Shown: positions 1 to 8,212, numbered from the stretch's first letter. The stretch is 64,000 nt of DNA from CAG-964 sp902789345 (GCA_052117325.1 JBQKJJ010000007.1); one strand, 5' to 3'. A program made the numbers and translations. The notes: generated by a model from the sequence alone, not told the origin.

Positions 1-1191
1 TATATTGTTTCTTCTGATACGATGGTTGAAAATCCCATTGTACAAAATTATATGCACCGAATGTCAGAAATGATTAATGCAGTAGGTGCTGAATTTAATA
101 TTAAATCGGATATTATTTATCCTAAAGTTGAAGATACTTTCTGGAGTAAAGTAATTGGTTTGGGTTACCCTACACCTGAACCACCCGGTTTTAGATGGTG
201 TACCGAACGTTTGAAGATACATCCTATGAACACATATACTCTTGAAACGATTAAAAACAACGGTGAAGTAGTTTTGCTGTTGGGTGTTCGTAAAGCGGAA
301 AGTACTTATAGAGCGAATAATATTCGCTCCAGAGAAATTGAAGGAAAACTTCTTGTTCCTCACAATGATATTGAAAATGCGTATGTATATAACCCGCTTA
401 CAGAAATTCCTAATGAGGAAGTTTGGAAATTTCTCCTCAAAGGCGATGCAATTTCCCCGTGGGGTTCTGACAATAAATATTTATTTTCTTTGTATCAAGG
501 TGAGAATCTCGGCGAAGAGCAAAGCGTAATAGGTGAGATAGATAAGGAAAAAATTCCGGTTACCGGCAACTCCCGCTTTGGTTGTTGGATTTGCACCATG
601 GTTAAAGAAGACAAGTCATTAAAGGCCTTTATTGATAAAGGTGAAGAGTGGCTTATTCCGTTACGTGATTATCGCAACTGGATGTTAGAATTAAGAACAA
701 AACCAGGTGCAAGAGAATACAAACGTAGAAATGGAACAATGTACAGAAAAGCGGATGGCAATCTTGGTGAAGGACCTTTTACAATGGAAACCCGACAAGA
801 AATGCTTCGTCGGTTGTTACAGTTGGAGGTTGACACGGGATTATCACTTATCACGATTGAAGAACTGAAATATATAGATTTTTTGTGGGACAGCGAAGGT
901 GACTTAACTCGTCGCAAGCTAGTTGATATCTACTACGAAACAACCGGAAAACGATTGCCTTGGGATCAATATAAAATGCCTGTGTTCCCAGCGGAAATAA
1001 TTGAGGAGATTCGTAAATTGTGTGATGAGAATCAAGTTGAATTTGAATTGATATCCAAACTCATCATCGAAATTGAAGCGAATAAGAACTACACCAAGAG
1101 TTCTATGGTTGCCAAGGCTTTTGACAAGATATTAAACCAGGGCTGGTTACATTTTGATAGTATTGAGAAGGGGTTGAACAATGAAAATTAA
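1..1191 (+). CDS. dndC: DndC, DNA phosphorothioation sulfurtransferase (5' partial)
   Basis: The reading frame is open from base 1 (Tyr-Ile-Val-Ser-Ser-Asp-Thr), so the true start and the SGGKDST-type ATP-binding loop of this family lie outside the window. Visible family marks are VENPIV near the edge, the cysteine in FRWCTERLKIHP, and the cysteine pair in RFGCWICTMV. DndC belongs to the PAPS reductase/ATP pyrophosphatase superfamily and carries a 4Fe-4S cluster. It works with DndD and DndE to swap a non-bridging oxygen of the DNA backbone for sulfur supplied through DndA/IscS. It overlaps dndD by 11 bases, so the two are probably translationally coupled. No full-length comparison was possible because of the edge. 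Confidence 0.93.
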   Translation, partial: YIVSSDTMVENPIVQNYMHRMSEMINAVGAEFNIKSDIIYPKVEDTFWSKVIGLGYPTPEPPGFRWCTERLKIHPMNTYTLETIKNNGEVVLLLGVRKAESTYRANNIRSREIEGKLLVPHNDIENAYVYNPLTEIPNEEVWKFLLKGDAISPWGSDNKYLFSLYQGENLGEEQSVIGEIDKEKIPVTGNSRFGCWICTMVKEDKSLKAFIDKGEEWLIPLRDYRNWMLELRTKPGAREYKRRNGTMYRKADGNLGEGPFTMETRQEMLRRLLQLEVDTGLSLITIEELKYIDFLWDSEGDLTRRKLVDIYYETTGKRLPWDQYKMPVFPAEIIEEIRKLCDENQVEFELISKLIIEIEANKNYTKSSMVAKAFDKILNQGWLHFDSIEKGLNNEN

Positions 1192-3268
1192 TAATATAAT
1201 TTTGCATAACTTTGGATCATACGAAGGAACAACAGATTTTGAAACCAGACCATTTGATGATAGAAACATTGTGCTTGTCGGTGGCAAAAACGGTGCTGGC
1301 AAAACTACATTGTTTACTGCAATGCGCCTTTGTTTGTATGGATATAAAAGTATGGGGTATAAAAACGCTAACTCCTTTTATAATCGCGCCATTGTAAAAT
1401 TGATTAATAACACCGCAAAAATATCAAAACCCGCTACAGCGTATGTAACTATGTTTGTGGAACTCAATAACGGTCAAGGCATGGATTCTTTTTCGTTGAC
1501 ACGTAAATGGGAGTTGAATGAATCTCTTACAGAAAGCTTTACTGTATTGAAAAATGGAGTGTCGCTTACCGAAGATCAGATTGCAGATTTTGATAAATAT
1601 ATCGTTTCTTTAATTCCTCCGGAGTTGTTTAATCTCTATTTTTTCGATGGTGAAAAAATTGCAGATTTTTTTATGGATGAAGGCAGCAATGCTCGAATTA
1701 AGGAAGCATTCCTAACTCTATGTGGCTATGATACTTTTGATATTATGCGTAAGAATTTCAAAAGAATCAGTACCGGTAGTTCTACCTCGACCCCTGCATT
1801 GGAAGAATATATATCGGCAAAGGATGCTCTTGCTTCAGCAGAGTCGGCATATTTTGATTTGTCTGCACAACTTAAGGCTTGTGTTGATGCAATTACCGAT
1901 TGTGAGTCAACCCTTGAAGCACAGGAAAAGGAGTACTACCAAAAAGGTGGTATTACGGAAGAAGAATGGAATAAAAAACTATTTACTTTGAAAGAAGAGG
2001 AAAAAAAGCGCGAAACTTATAACGCTCTGCTAAAAAAGTGGGCTAATGATGTTATTCCATTTATAATGCTTCGCAAACAAATTATTGCACTTAAGACACA
2101 GATAGAGAACGAAAATCAGGAGCTAAAGTACACCTATTTCTGCGAGGTTCTTAACTCTCCGAAAGTCCACGCTTTAGTGAAAGACAAACTCGCAGAGATC
2201 GACTCTGCTGCATTTGCTGATTTTGGAACGGAGAAGGAACCAATCCTCCACCTTTCTTTAGAACAGAATTCTCTTATTCTGGCACAAATTAATAAGATTT
2301 TATCATTTGAACAGGATAAAGTAGAAAAATGCAAGAAAGCAATTAAACGTTCTTTGAATCTTACTGCAAAGATAAGAAAAGAGATTGATAGTAGTAGTAT
2401 AACAAGTGTTCAGGAATATATGAAACGAAGAGTGCAACTATTTGAAGAAAAGAGCGCATTGCTCGTTCAGCGTGTTGAATTAGAGCAACAACTTGTTGTA
2501 CAGAAAGAAGCCTTGACATTGGCAGAACAACAGTTAGGTAAGGTCCAAACTCGTCTTGTGGAAGAATTGAAGAAGGCTTCAATTAACGATATTTCCGCTA
2601 GAGCCATTGTTATGCTTGATAAATTGCAAGAAATTCTTTATCGCCGTCAAATTGATAAGGTGGAAAGTTGCTTTCGCAAAGAAATTCGTACCTTGATGCG
2701 AAAAACTCATTTTATCGACGATATATACATAGATGATAATTTTAACATCCATATCTACCGTACAGAAAAAGTATCAATAGAAAAAATTCGCAAAGCATTA
2801 AAAACAAATACCGAAGAACAGCTTTTAGCATTTTGGGGTGCTAAAGCTATGCAAACACTGTATAAAAAGGCGAATTCAAGTGCTTACAATGATATATGCA
2901 AATATTTTGAAACAGTTGATATTAAATCGCTGTCATTGCAAATAGAAATTGATAAGGCTTCTTTATCTAACGGAGAAAAACAAATTTTTATCATGGCACT
3001 ATACTACTCTCTTGTTAGTTTGTGCAATAATGAATTGCCTTTTGTAATTGACACCCCTTTTGCTCGAATTGATACAGAACACAGACAAAATATATCAAAG
3101 CACTTTTTCTGCGAATTAAAAGGTCAAGTGTTTATTCTTTCGACAAATGAGGAAATCAATAGCTCTCATGTTCAAATTCTTAAAGACAAAATCGCTGCTA
3201 CGTATATGCTTGAAAACTCGGACAACAAGCGTACTGTTGTAGTGAAGAATTCTTATTTTGAGGTGTAG
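1181..3268 (+). CDS. dndD: DndD, SMC-like ATPase of DNA phosphorothioation
   Basis: This 695-residue protein has a Walker A motif GGKNGAGKTT at residues 34-43 and a long coiled-coil centre at about 190-500. An ABC signature-like SLSNGEKQIF and a Walker B VIDTPFARID lie near the C-terminus. This is the Rad50/SbcC/RecF-type layout. DndD is known as the ATPase partner in the DndCDE phosphorothioation complex and is thought to use ATP to open or nick DNA for sulfur insertion. Start ATG at 1181 follows GAGAAGGGG within the end of dndC. The stop is one base before the dndE start, so dndC-dndD-dndE form one operon. Confidence 0.95.
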   Translation: MKINNIILHNFGSYEGTTDFETRPFDDRNIVLVGGKNGAGKTTLFTAMRLCLYGYKSMGYKNANSFYNRAIVKLINNTAKISKPATAYVTMFVELNNGQGMDSFSLTRKWELNESLTESFTVLKNGVSLTEDQIADFDKYIVSLIPPELFNLYFFDGEKIADFFMDEGSNARIKEAFLTLCGYDTFDIMRKNFKRISTGSSTSTPALEEYISAKDALASAESAYFDLSAQLKACVDAITDCESTLEAQEKEYYQKGGITEEEWNKKLFTLKEEEKKRETYNALLKKWANDVIPFIMLRKQIIALKTQIENENQELKYTYFCEVLNSPKVHALVKDKLAEIDSAAFADFGTEKEPILHLSLEQNSLILAQINKILSFEQDKVEKCKKAIKRSLNLTAKIRKEIDSSSITSVQEYMKRRVQLFEEKSALLVQRVELEQQLVVQKEALTLAEQQLGKVQTRLVEELKKASINDISARAIVMLDKLQEILYRRQIDKVESCFRKEIRTLMRKTHFIDDIYIDDNFNIHIYRTEKVSIEKIRKALKTNTEEQLLAFWGAKAMQTLYKKANSSAYNDICKYFETVDIKSLSLQIEIDKASLSNGEKQIFIMALYYSLVSLCNNELPFVIDTPFARIDTEHRQNISKHFFCELKGQVFILSTNEEINSSHVQILKDKIAATYMLENSDNKRTVVVKNSYFEV

Positions 3269-3269
3269 T

Positions 3270-3647
3270 ATGGTATTTAAAATAAGAACATCAAAAAAAA
3301 CAATGAGTATCTTTGAGGAGATAGCGGCAAGCACCAATTATGCACCATTTATACTATCAAAACTATCAATTTCGTTATCTATCAAAAGTGAAAAACCTCT
3401 TGAGGATGCTGATTTTAAAACAGATACATATGGCTTAGAATTAAACCGACAGACAATTACTGCGGAGTGGGATGATTTGTATAAATGTCTTATTTCTATG
3501 GCAGAAAATCGTCATATTGAAGATGATGAGTATTTTCAAAAGTATCTGAAAGCTCATCTCGATAGAGGCGCACATATGTTATATAGCGAGTTTAAGTATA
3601 ACAGGGACTTTATTATTGCACTAATAAATGAGAAAAGTGGTATATAA
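3270..3647 (+). CDS. dndE: DndE, phosphorothioation complex subunit
   Basis: A 125-residue protein with the DndE-type start KIRTSKKTMSIFEEIA and conserved HLDRGAHMLYSE near the C-terminus. DndE is a small protein reported to bind nicked DNA and to be needed with DndC and DndD for sulfur insertion. The ATG at 3270 is chosen because AGGTG at 3261-3265 sits at correct distance. A TTG 12 bases upstream lies inside the end of dndD and has no ribosome site. No dndB is seen (it would be upstream of dndC), and no dndFGH restriction genes follow within the element. The restriction half, if present, is elsewhere. Confidence 0.9.
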   Translation: MVFKIRTSKKTMSIFEEIAASTNYAPFILSKLSISLSIKSEKPLEDADFKTDTYGLELNRQTITAEWDDLYKCLISMAENRHIEDDEYFQKYLKAHLDRGAHMLYSEFKYNRDFIIALINEKSGI

Positions 3648-4013
3648 AGAATCTTGTATGAAGTATATTTAGCGATGTAATTGCAAACCTGAAAAAGTGT
3701 GCATTTTCTGACGGAATTGTTTTATCGTATTAAGCTTATGTAAGTATATTTTTGTTAAAAGATTAAATTGTAGTGAATAGGATAGATAATTCTTTAATAA
3801 AAATCTTGACATTTTTTGTAAACAGGTTTATAATACTTAATAAATCGAACAATAGTTCTATTTTATTCAAGCATCTTTCCTTGCTTCCCCGTTGCGAGGT
3901 TAGAAATATATTAGCGTTTATGGGAGTTGATTCAAAAAAGTGTAGTTTTACTTTCAATTGAATATGTATCAAATTATGTGAATAATGAAGTTAGTTCGGA
4001 AGGAAGATGGAAG
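3648..4013. other. Intergenic region after dndE
   Basis: AT-rich, 366 bases. It holds a consensus promoter at 3806-3834 (listed separately). A possible 62-codon frame at 3776-3961 has no ribosome site and no recognisable content, so I do not call it. No terminator with a clear stem and T-run follows dndE. Confidence 0.6.
3806..3834 (+). promoter_or_regulatory. Sigma-A-type promoter, consensus
   Basis: TTGACA at 3806-3811, 17-base spacer, TATAAT at 3829-3834: a perfect match to the vegetative promoter consensus. It should drive the small gene at 4014 and perhaps the leader region before the sigma-like gene. Confidence 0.7.
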
Positions 4014-4190
4014 ATGAAAAAAACTAATTTGATAAAAACACCGAAAGAAAGAATTACGCTTGGTGAGTGCGTGAGAACGGAGACGGGAGAACCCGCACTC
4101 AAAGTAAAAAAGAGCAATAAAGATATGTATGAAACAATATCAATGAGCCAACTAATTGAACTTATGGTTTTGATGTCCAATCAAAATTAA
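4014..4190 (+). CDS. Small hypothetical protein of integrative element (58 aa)
   Basis: MKKTNLIKTP start with AAGGAAG ribosome site at 4000-4006. The protein is short, charged and predicted cytoplasmic, ending with SMSQLIELMVLMSNQ, which could form an amphipathic helix. I do not recognise a family. It stands alone between the dnd operon and the element's regulatory and integration genes. A strong promoter lies 180 bases upstream and a terminator hairpin 75 bases downstream, so it looks like its own transcription unit. Confidence 0.55.
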   Translation: MKKTNLIKTPKERITLGECVRTETGEPALKVKKSNKDMYETISMSQLIELMVLMSNQN

Positions 4191-4264
4191 GCAGAAAACC
4201 CAAATATGAGGTTTTCGCTTTACAAAAAATATAGCTCAACGATTGAGCTTAATCAAGATGAATT

Positions 4265-4335
4265 AAGCCGACACGAGTATTTTCAGAATTTCTGATTTTG
4301 AGATTTTGAAAATGTTCGTGTCGGCTTTTTGTTTT
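4265..4335 (+). terminator. Rho-independent terminator
   Basis: Twelve-base perfect stem (4265-4276 with 4316-4327) around AAGCCGACACGA, extended inside by ATTTTCA/TGAAAAT pairing, followed by TTTTTGTTTTG. It ends the transcript of the small gene at 4014. Confidence 0.8.
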
Positions 4336-4379
4336 GTCATCAAAATATGAAATGAAAAATATTCAAGCCTGAGTGTACA

Positions 4380-4514
4380 TCAGGGCGAGGATACAGATAT
4401 TTGCTAAAAAGACCGAAAGGTCAAAAGCAGAAATCGGTACCCTTACCTTTGTATACTCAAATTTGCAAGGGCTGGTACCGATTGGTGCCAACCCTATTTT
4501 TATGCTTGCCCTGA
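4380..4514 (+). ncRNA. Candidate structured RNA / leader upstream of sigma-like gene
   Basis: Nested inverted repeats that would fold as one RNA. P1 is 4380-4389 with 4505-4514 (TCAGGGCGAG / CTTGCCCTGA, one mismatch). P2 is TGCT 4402-4405 with AGCA 4426-4429, enclosing a GACC-GAAA-GGTC stem with a GNRA-type tetraloop (4411-4422). P3 is 4432-4441 with 4474-4483, ten perfect pairs AATCGGTACC / GGTACCGATT. Inside P3 are CCCTT/AAGGG and TTTG/CAAA. There is no reading frame in it. It precedes the gene at 4637 by 122 bases and could be a leader regulating it or an independent small RNA. I do not match it to a named RNA family. Confidence 0.5.
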
Positions 4515-4636
4515 CTGCCCTCTGCGGAAAGGACAATAAATGTTTTTGCTAAACTGGCAAGCTGTATTTGCAAAATATCCATAGCCTTTGGATTTTGATT
4601 TAACCCAAATTCAAAATTCAAAGGAGATTACAGTAA

Positions 4637-5191
4637 ATGTCAAATAATTTTATTTCAGCTCTTGAAGAGCAGTTTAATAAAGATTGTAAAGTTATAAATA
4701 TCAGATATGAATATGAAGGCTATAGCGGAACAGAGAGGTACATCATAGCAAGCTGCCTTACAGAAAAGGAAATCTGGAATAAATATCCAAAGCAAGCGAA
4801 ACTCTATGCACCGTTCGTAAAGGTGGATTTGAGTTTTATAGAAGTTCGTCAAAAGTATCTCAATAACGAAGATAAGTTTTGCAAAAGAGCCAAGCGCACG
4901 CAAGACATTTTTAACTTTGATGAAACTACCGCTGTATTTCATAAGGAGCTTTTAGTTAATGATTTTGTATTGGAAAGAATTAACGAAGAGAAGGAATGTG
5001 AGTTACTTTCTACCCTTTACAAAGCTTTTGATACTTTAACAGAAAAGCAAAAATCAAGAGTTGTCAAGTATTATGTAAAAGATAAAACATTGCGAGATAT
5101 TGCCGAAGAAGAGAATGTTAAATACCAAACTATAAATGAATCTCTTGAGGAAGCAATAAAAAAACTAAAAAAATTTTTCAAAACACCCTGA
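4637..5191 (+). CDS. Sigma-70-like protein of integrative elements
   Basis: This 184-residue protein ends with a helix-turn-helix of sigma region 4 type: LTEKQKSRVVKYYVKDKTLRDIAEEENVKYQTINESLEEAIKKLKKFF at about 133-181. The N-terminal half is unlike region 2 of standard sigma factors. Such small sigma-like proteins are common in Firmicutes conjugative elements, where they are thought to act on the element's own transcription. The start ATG at 4637 follows AAAGGAG at 4620-4626. It is probably co-transcribed with the MazF-family gene 72 bases downstream. The leader upstream is the structured region at 4380-4514. Confidence 0.75.
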   Translation: MSNNFISALEEQFNKDCKVINIRYEYEGYSGTERYIIASCLTEKEIWNKYPKQAKLYAPFVKVDLSFIEVRQKYLNNEDKFCKRAKRTQDIFNFDETTAVFHKELLVNDFVLERINEEKECELLSTLYKAFDTLTEKQKSRVVKYYVKDKTLRDIAEEENVKYQTINESLEEAIKKLKKFFKTP

Positions 5192-5263
5192 CAAACGGGT
5201 ACCCTTTGTCCAAATAAGTGAAGGGAGTAATTTTCCCTTAAATTTATGAAAAGAGGTAATGAT

Positions 5264-5836
5264 ATGACGAAAGGACATAAAGTCAAGCGAGGCGAAATAT
5301 TCTTTTTTGACTTTGGTGAAACCCGAGGTTCTGTTCAAAACGGATTTAGACCCGTGATTGTTTTACAGGCGGATGAAATTAATGACCGTTCAACAACAAC
5401 CATAGTAGCTCCTTTGACGGGAATCATTAAAAAGCCTTATTTCTTTTCTCATGTTTATATAGGAAAAAGATATAGGCTTGAAATTCCTTCTATGATACTT
5501 ATGGAACAGATAACTACAGTAAATCAAAGTGATTTGAAGGATTGCCTTGGAAAAGTCACGGAGAAGGCACTAATCCGAAATATAAATGCTGCTTTGATGC
5601 GAACATTCGGAATTCGGCAGAATAACAGTATAAACACAGGCGATATACGTTGTTTATGCCAAAAGCACTTACAAGAATACAAACTTTTGCCGGATTTTAT
5701 TATTAAGCGTTTTGATCCGCTCCAGGCTAAAAAGGATAAGTGTGACAAATGTAATGACCTCGGATATGATTATGTTTTCTTTGACAAGAAAGAAGTACTT
5801 AAAAAAAGAGGAGGAGCTATGGTGGGCAAAAATTAA
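5264..5836 (+). CDS. MazF/PemK-family protein with C-terminal zinc-ribbon-like domain
   Basis: A 190-residue protein. Residues about 8-115 match the MazF/PemK endoribonuclease fold (VKRGEIFFFDFG, GFRPVIVLQ, TTTIVAPLTG, MILMEQITTV, LGKVTE). A tail of about 70 residues follows, with cysteines CLCQKH and CDKCNDLGYDY arranged like a zinc ribbon. This makes it much longer than the usual 110-residue toxin. MazF proteins cut mRNA or tRNA. No antitoxin gene is directly upstream: the preceding gene is the sigma-like protein. It may therefore be a regulator or a toxin with a remote partner. The start at 5264 is chosen from AAGAGG at 5251-5256; an ATG at 5246 lacks a ribosome site. Confidence 0.75.
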   Translation: MTKGHKVKRGEIFFFDFGETRGSVQNGFRPVIVLQADEINDRSTTTIVAPLTGIIKKPYFFSHVYIGKRYRLEIPSMILMEQITTVNQSDLKDCLGKVTEKALIRNINAALMRTFGIRQNNSINTGDIRCLCQKHLQEYKLLPDFIIKRFDPLQAKKDKCDKCNDLGYDYVFFDKKEVLKKRGGAMVGKN

Positions 5837-5843
5837 TCAAAAT

Positions 5844-5914
5844 CGCATAATTGTCAAAGCCGGAGGACTCAGTTAAAATAAGTTTGCTGAATATTGGTCG
5901 GCTTTCAATTAGGA
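5844..5914 (+). repeat. 70-base direct repeat with hairpin, copy 1
   Basis: Begins CGCATAATTGTCAAAGCCG and ends GGTCGGCTTTCAATTAGGA. It is repeated at 6166-6235. AAAGCC and GGCTTT near its ends can pair to form a stem around an AT-rich loop. It lies just upstream of the excisionase gene, so it could be an integrase arm-binding site or a transcript-level control site. Confidence 0.7.
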
Positions 5915-5945
5915 AATAAAATGTACTTAACGAAAGGAGAAACAA

Positions 5946-6161
5946 ATGGATAAAGAAAAAAATACCAACCAAGAAACTGTAATGTTTGCTGAATACGGAG
6001 ATATCGTATCCGTTGATGATGTTATGAAAATGCTTCACATTGGCAGATCCGCAGTTTATTCATTATTGCAAAACGGTGTGATAAGAACAGTCAAGGTAGG
6101 AAGAAAATACATAATCCCGAAGCAAAGCGTTACGGATTTTATTAATTCAGGATTATATTAA
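5946..6161 (+). CDS. xis: Excisionase-family helix-turn-helix protein
   Basis: A 71-residue protein with the MerR/excisionase-type winged helix domain VDDVMKMLHIGRSAVYSLLQNGVI at 22-45 and RKYIIPKQSVTDFI at 53-66. These proteins bind next to the element end and bend DNA to favour excision by the tyrosine integrase, which is the next gene downstream. Start ATG 5946 follows CGAAAGGAG. It is flanked on both sides by the 70-base repeats, which are good candidates for its binding sites. It could also be a plain transcriptional regulator of the integrase gene. Confidence 0.85.
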   Translation: MDKEKNTNQETVMFAEYGDIVSVDDVMKMLHIGRSAVYSLLQNGVIRTVKVGRKYIIPKQSVTDFINSGLY

Positions 6162-6165
6162 AAAC

Positions 6166-6235
6166 GCATAATTGTCAAAGCCGACTGATTAAGTTAGAAT
6201 AAGTCTAATGAATATTGGTCGGCTTTCAATTTGGA
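6166..6235 (+). repeat. 70-base direct repeat with hairpin, copy 2
   Basis: Second copy of the repeat at 5844-5914, directly upstream of the integrase start. Here AAAGCCGA pairs perfectly with TCGGCTTT. There is no T-run after the stem, so it is not a standard terminator. Confidence 0.7.
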
Positions 6236-6250
6236 AAGGAGATAGCTATT

Positions 6251-7393
6251 ATGCCGACCACAGGATATTTAAGAGAGAAAAAAGGAAGATATTATGCTGT
6301 ACTGAATCTTTATGATAGTACAGGAAAGAGAATTCAGAAATCCCACGCAACAGGCTTGCCTGTTAAGAATAATAAGCGAAAAGCAGAACAGATATTAAAG
6401 CAATTGTGTGTTGAGTATGACAACAAGAATTTAAACTTTTACTCCAACATAAAGGTTGCCGACTATTTCAAGAAATGGCTTGTAGCAATAAAATCAGAAG
6501 TTCGTCCTAATACTTATCGCAGTTATAAGGGGAATATGGAAAACCACATTATCCCTTACTTTGAAAAGCTGGGTACTGAGCTTCAAGAGTTAAAGCCGCA
6601 TCAGCTTTCCGATTATTACAAGTCGAAGGTAGGAACAATATCCGTCACAACGATAAAACATCACCATCAAAACATATCAAAGGCTCTTGCCGACGCTGTA
6701 GAAAAGGGTTTAATATCAATAAATCCTGCAACAGCCGCCAAAACGCCAAAGCAGACAGAAAAATTCAAGGCGGAATTTCTTAACCGAGTGCAGATAAAAC
6801 AGCTATTAGCTTATCTTGAAGGAACAAGTATTTTCCTTCCGACATATCTTTGTACGGTTTACGGATTCAGACGAAGTGAAGTGTTAGGCTTAAAGTGGCA
6901 TAACATTGATTTTGAAAACGAAACCATATGGATTAGGGAAACCCTACAGCAGAGTACAAAGGAAATAAGCGGAGACAGTAATTATACATCATCAACAAAG
7001 ACAGAAAGCAGTAACCGAACCTTGCCGATGATACCGCAGGTAAAAAAGATACTTCTTGAACAGAGGGAGCGTCAGATGAGAAATAAAGAATTTCTAAAAG
7101 ACGCATATATCTCAAATGACTATGTTTGTACCTTTGATAACGGTAAGGAGATAACGCCTAATTATCTGACGAAAAAATTTCATACGCTGATTGAGAAGCA
7201 AAACGATTTTCCGCAAATCAGATTTCACGATTTACGACATAGCGTTGCAAGTAATCTGTTGAATGATGGATTTACTACGGTTCAGGTTGCCGAATGGCTT
7301 GGACACAGCAGTTCAACAACCACATTAAAATTTTATGCCCACATTGACAAAACCTCAAAATTAGCAATAGCAAACAGCCTGCAAGCGGATTGA
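6251..7393 (+). CDS. int: Tyrosine recombinase (integrase) of the element
   Basis: A 380-residue site-specific recombinase. It has an N-terminal AP2-like arm-binding domain (YLREKKGRYYAVLNLYD), a SAM-like core-binding domain at about 65-160, and a catalytic domain with Arg207 (YGFRRSE), His326 and Arg329 (FHDLRH), His352 (WLGHSS) and Tyr362 (LKFYAH). All the key residues are present, so it is probably active. The start at 6251 is chosen from GGAAAGGAG at 6234-6242. It lies 157 bases from the tRNA-Trp 3' end, the likely attachment site. Together with the gene at 5946 it forms the integration/excision pair of the island. Confidence 0.93.
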   Translation: MPTTGYLREKKGRYYAVLNLYDSTGKRIQKSHATGLPVKNNKRKAEQILKQLCVEYDNKNLNFYSNIKVADYFKKWLVAIKSEVRPNTYRSYKGNMENHIIPYFEKLGTELQELKPHQLSDYYKSKVGTISVTTIKHHHQNISKALADAVEKGLISINPATAAKTPKQTEKFKAEFLNRVQIKQLLAYLEGTSIFLPTYLCTVYGFRRSEVLGLKWHNIDFENETIWIRETLQQSTKEISGDSNYTSSTKTESSNRTLPMIPQVKKILLEQRERQMRNKEFLKDAYISNDYVCTFDNGKEITPNYLTKKFHTLIEKQNDFPQIRFHDLRHSVASNLLNDGFTTVQVAEWLGHSSSTTTLKFYAHIDKTSKLAIANSLQAD

Positions 7394-7550
7394 TTTCTAC
7401 ACTTTTTCTACAACATTTGAAGCCACTGTAAACACCAAAGTGGTGGAACTACGGTGGAACTGATGTGAAATTGAAAAAATCAGAAGAAAAACGACAAAAT
7501 AAAAAATCCTCAAAAACGGCTTGTATAAGCCATTTTCAAGGACTTGTCTG

Positions 7551-7626
7551 TGGCAGGGGCAGAAGGACTCGAACCCTCGGCACGCGGTTTTGGAGACCGC
7601 TGCTCTACCAACTGAGCTATACCCCT
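7551..7626 (-). tRNA. trnW: tRNA-Trp (anticodon CCA)
   Basis: 76 bases with encoded CCA end (7551-7553). The acceptor stem AGGGGTA pairs with TGCCCCT. The anticodon stem GCGGT/ACCGC encloses CTCCAAA with anticodon CCA, and the T-arm loop reads TTCGAGT. Its 3' end faces the integrase gene, which marks it as the integration target. The gene appears intact because the element restores the 3' end. Confidence 0.96.
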
Positions 7627-7887
7627 AAATATTAAATTTTGTTGTCGAAAGCATGAACTCAAATTGTGTCTGATAAATCAATACCAACAACCGACCTGTA
7701 TATACTATCACATATTTTTGATATTGTCAATAGATAAAACACAATTTTTCAAAAAGTAAATTAAAAACTGAAATTTCTGTTAAACCTACAGTAAATTTCA
7801 CACCGTTGGGATGCAATAGGGTTTTGTGATTTAATATACAGAGCTTTGAATTATGAGTTTACTTGTGATTGATACAGTATGGAATAA

Positions 7888-7945
7888 AGCACTTCCTTGT
7901 TCCTGCACAAAGGCAGAAACAGGGGAGTGCTCGCTTTTTATTTTT
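7888..7945 (+). terminator. Strong terminator-type hairpin
   Basis: Stem 7888-7906 with 7913-7931: nineteen base pairs with one mismatch and two G-U pairs, loop ACAAAG, then CGCTTTTTATTTTT. It has the form of a plus-strand terminator although no gene directly precedes it. Confidence 0.65.
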
Positions 7946-7987
7946 ATCAAATTAAATAAACCACGCAATTATTTAATTTATGGCTCA

Positions 7988-8212
7988 CTGTATAAGTTAT
8001 AGTTTACAACATTATGCACTACACCGTAATGCGAGATTTTACACTAATGCTTGCTGTAATTTGTAGTTTACAATATTATGTACCACATTGCGATACAAGC
8101 CCATACACTAATGATTGCTGTGATTTACAGTTTACAACATTACACATCACACTGTAATGTGGGATTTTATACTAATACTTGCCGCGCAATTTATAGCTTG
8201 CGATAATGCACC
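7988..8212. repeat. Degenerate 64-66 bp tandem repeat, about 3.5 copies
   Basis: Units start at 7988, 8054, 8118 and 8182 (partial). Each has a CTGTAATTT-like start, AGTTTACAACATTA, a variable ACACCGTAATGCGA part and ACACTAATG-TTG end. The units have drifted apart, so the array is old. Confidence 0.7.

Larger units (their letters stand above)
1..7554. mobile_element. Integrative element (right part) with dnd genes, inserted at tRNA-Trp
   Basis: The tyrosine integrase and excisionase at 5946-7393 lie beside the 3' end of tRNA-Trp (7551-7626, minus strand). This is the usual layout of a genomic island or integrative conjugative element inserted in a tRNA 3' end. Cargo in view is dndCDE, a sigma-like regulator and a MazF-family protein. 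No conjugation gene is in view, so whether it is an ICE or a plain island cannot be decided. The left end is outside the window, so the direct repeat of the tRNA end could not be compared. The boundary on the right is inferred to lie within or just before the tRNA 3' end. Confidence 0.7.

Noticed and set aside
3776..3961. A 62-codon frame (Asn/Phe/Ile-rich) after dndE
   Set aside because: No ribosome site, overlaps a consensus promoter, and composition is that of AT-rich spacer.
7988..8212. CRISPR array
   Set aside because: Repeats are degenerate, about 65 bases apart without unique spacers between fixed repeats, and no cas genes are present.
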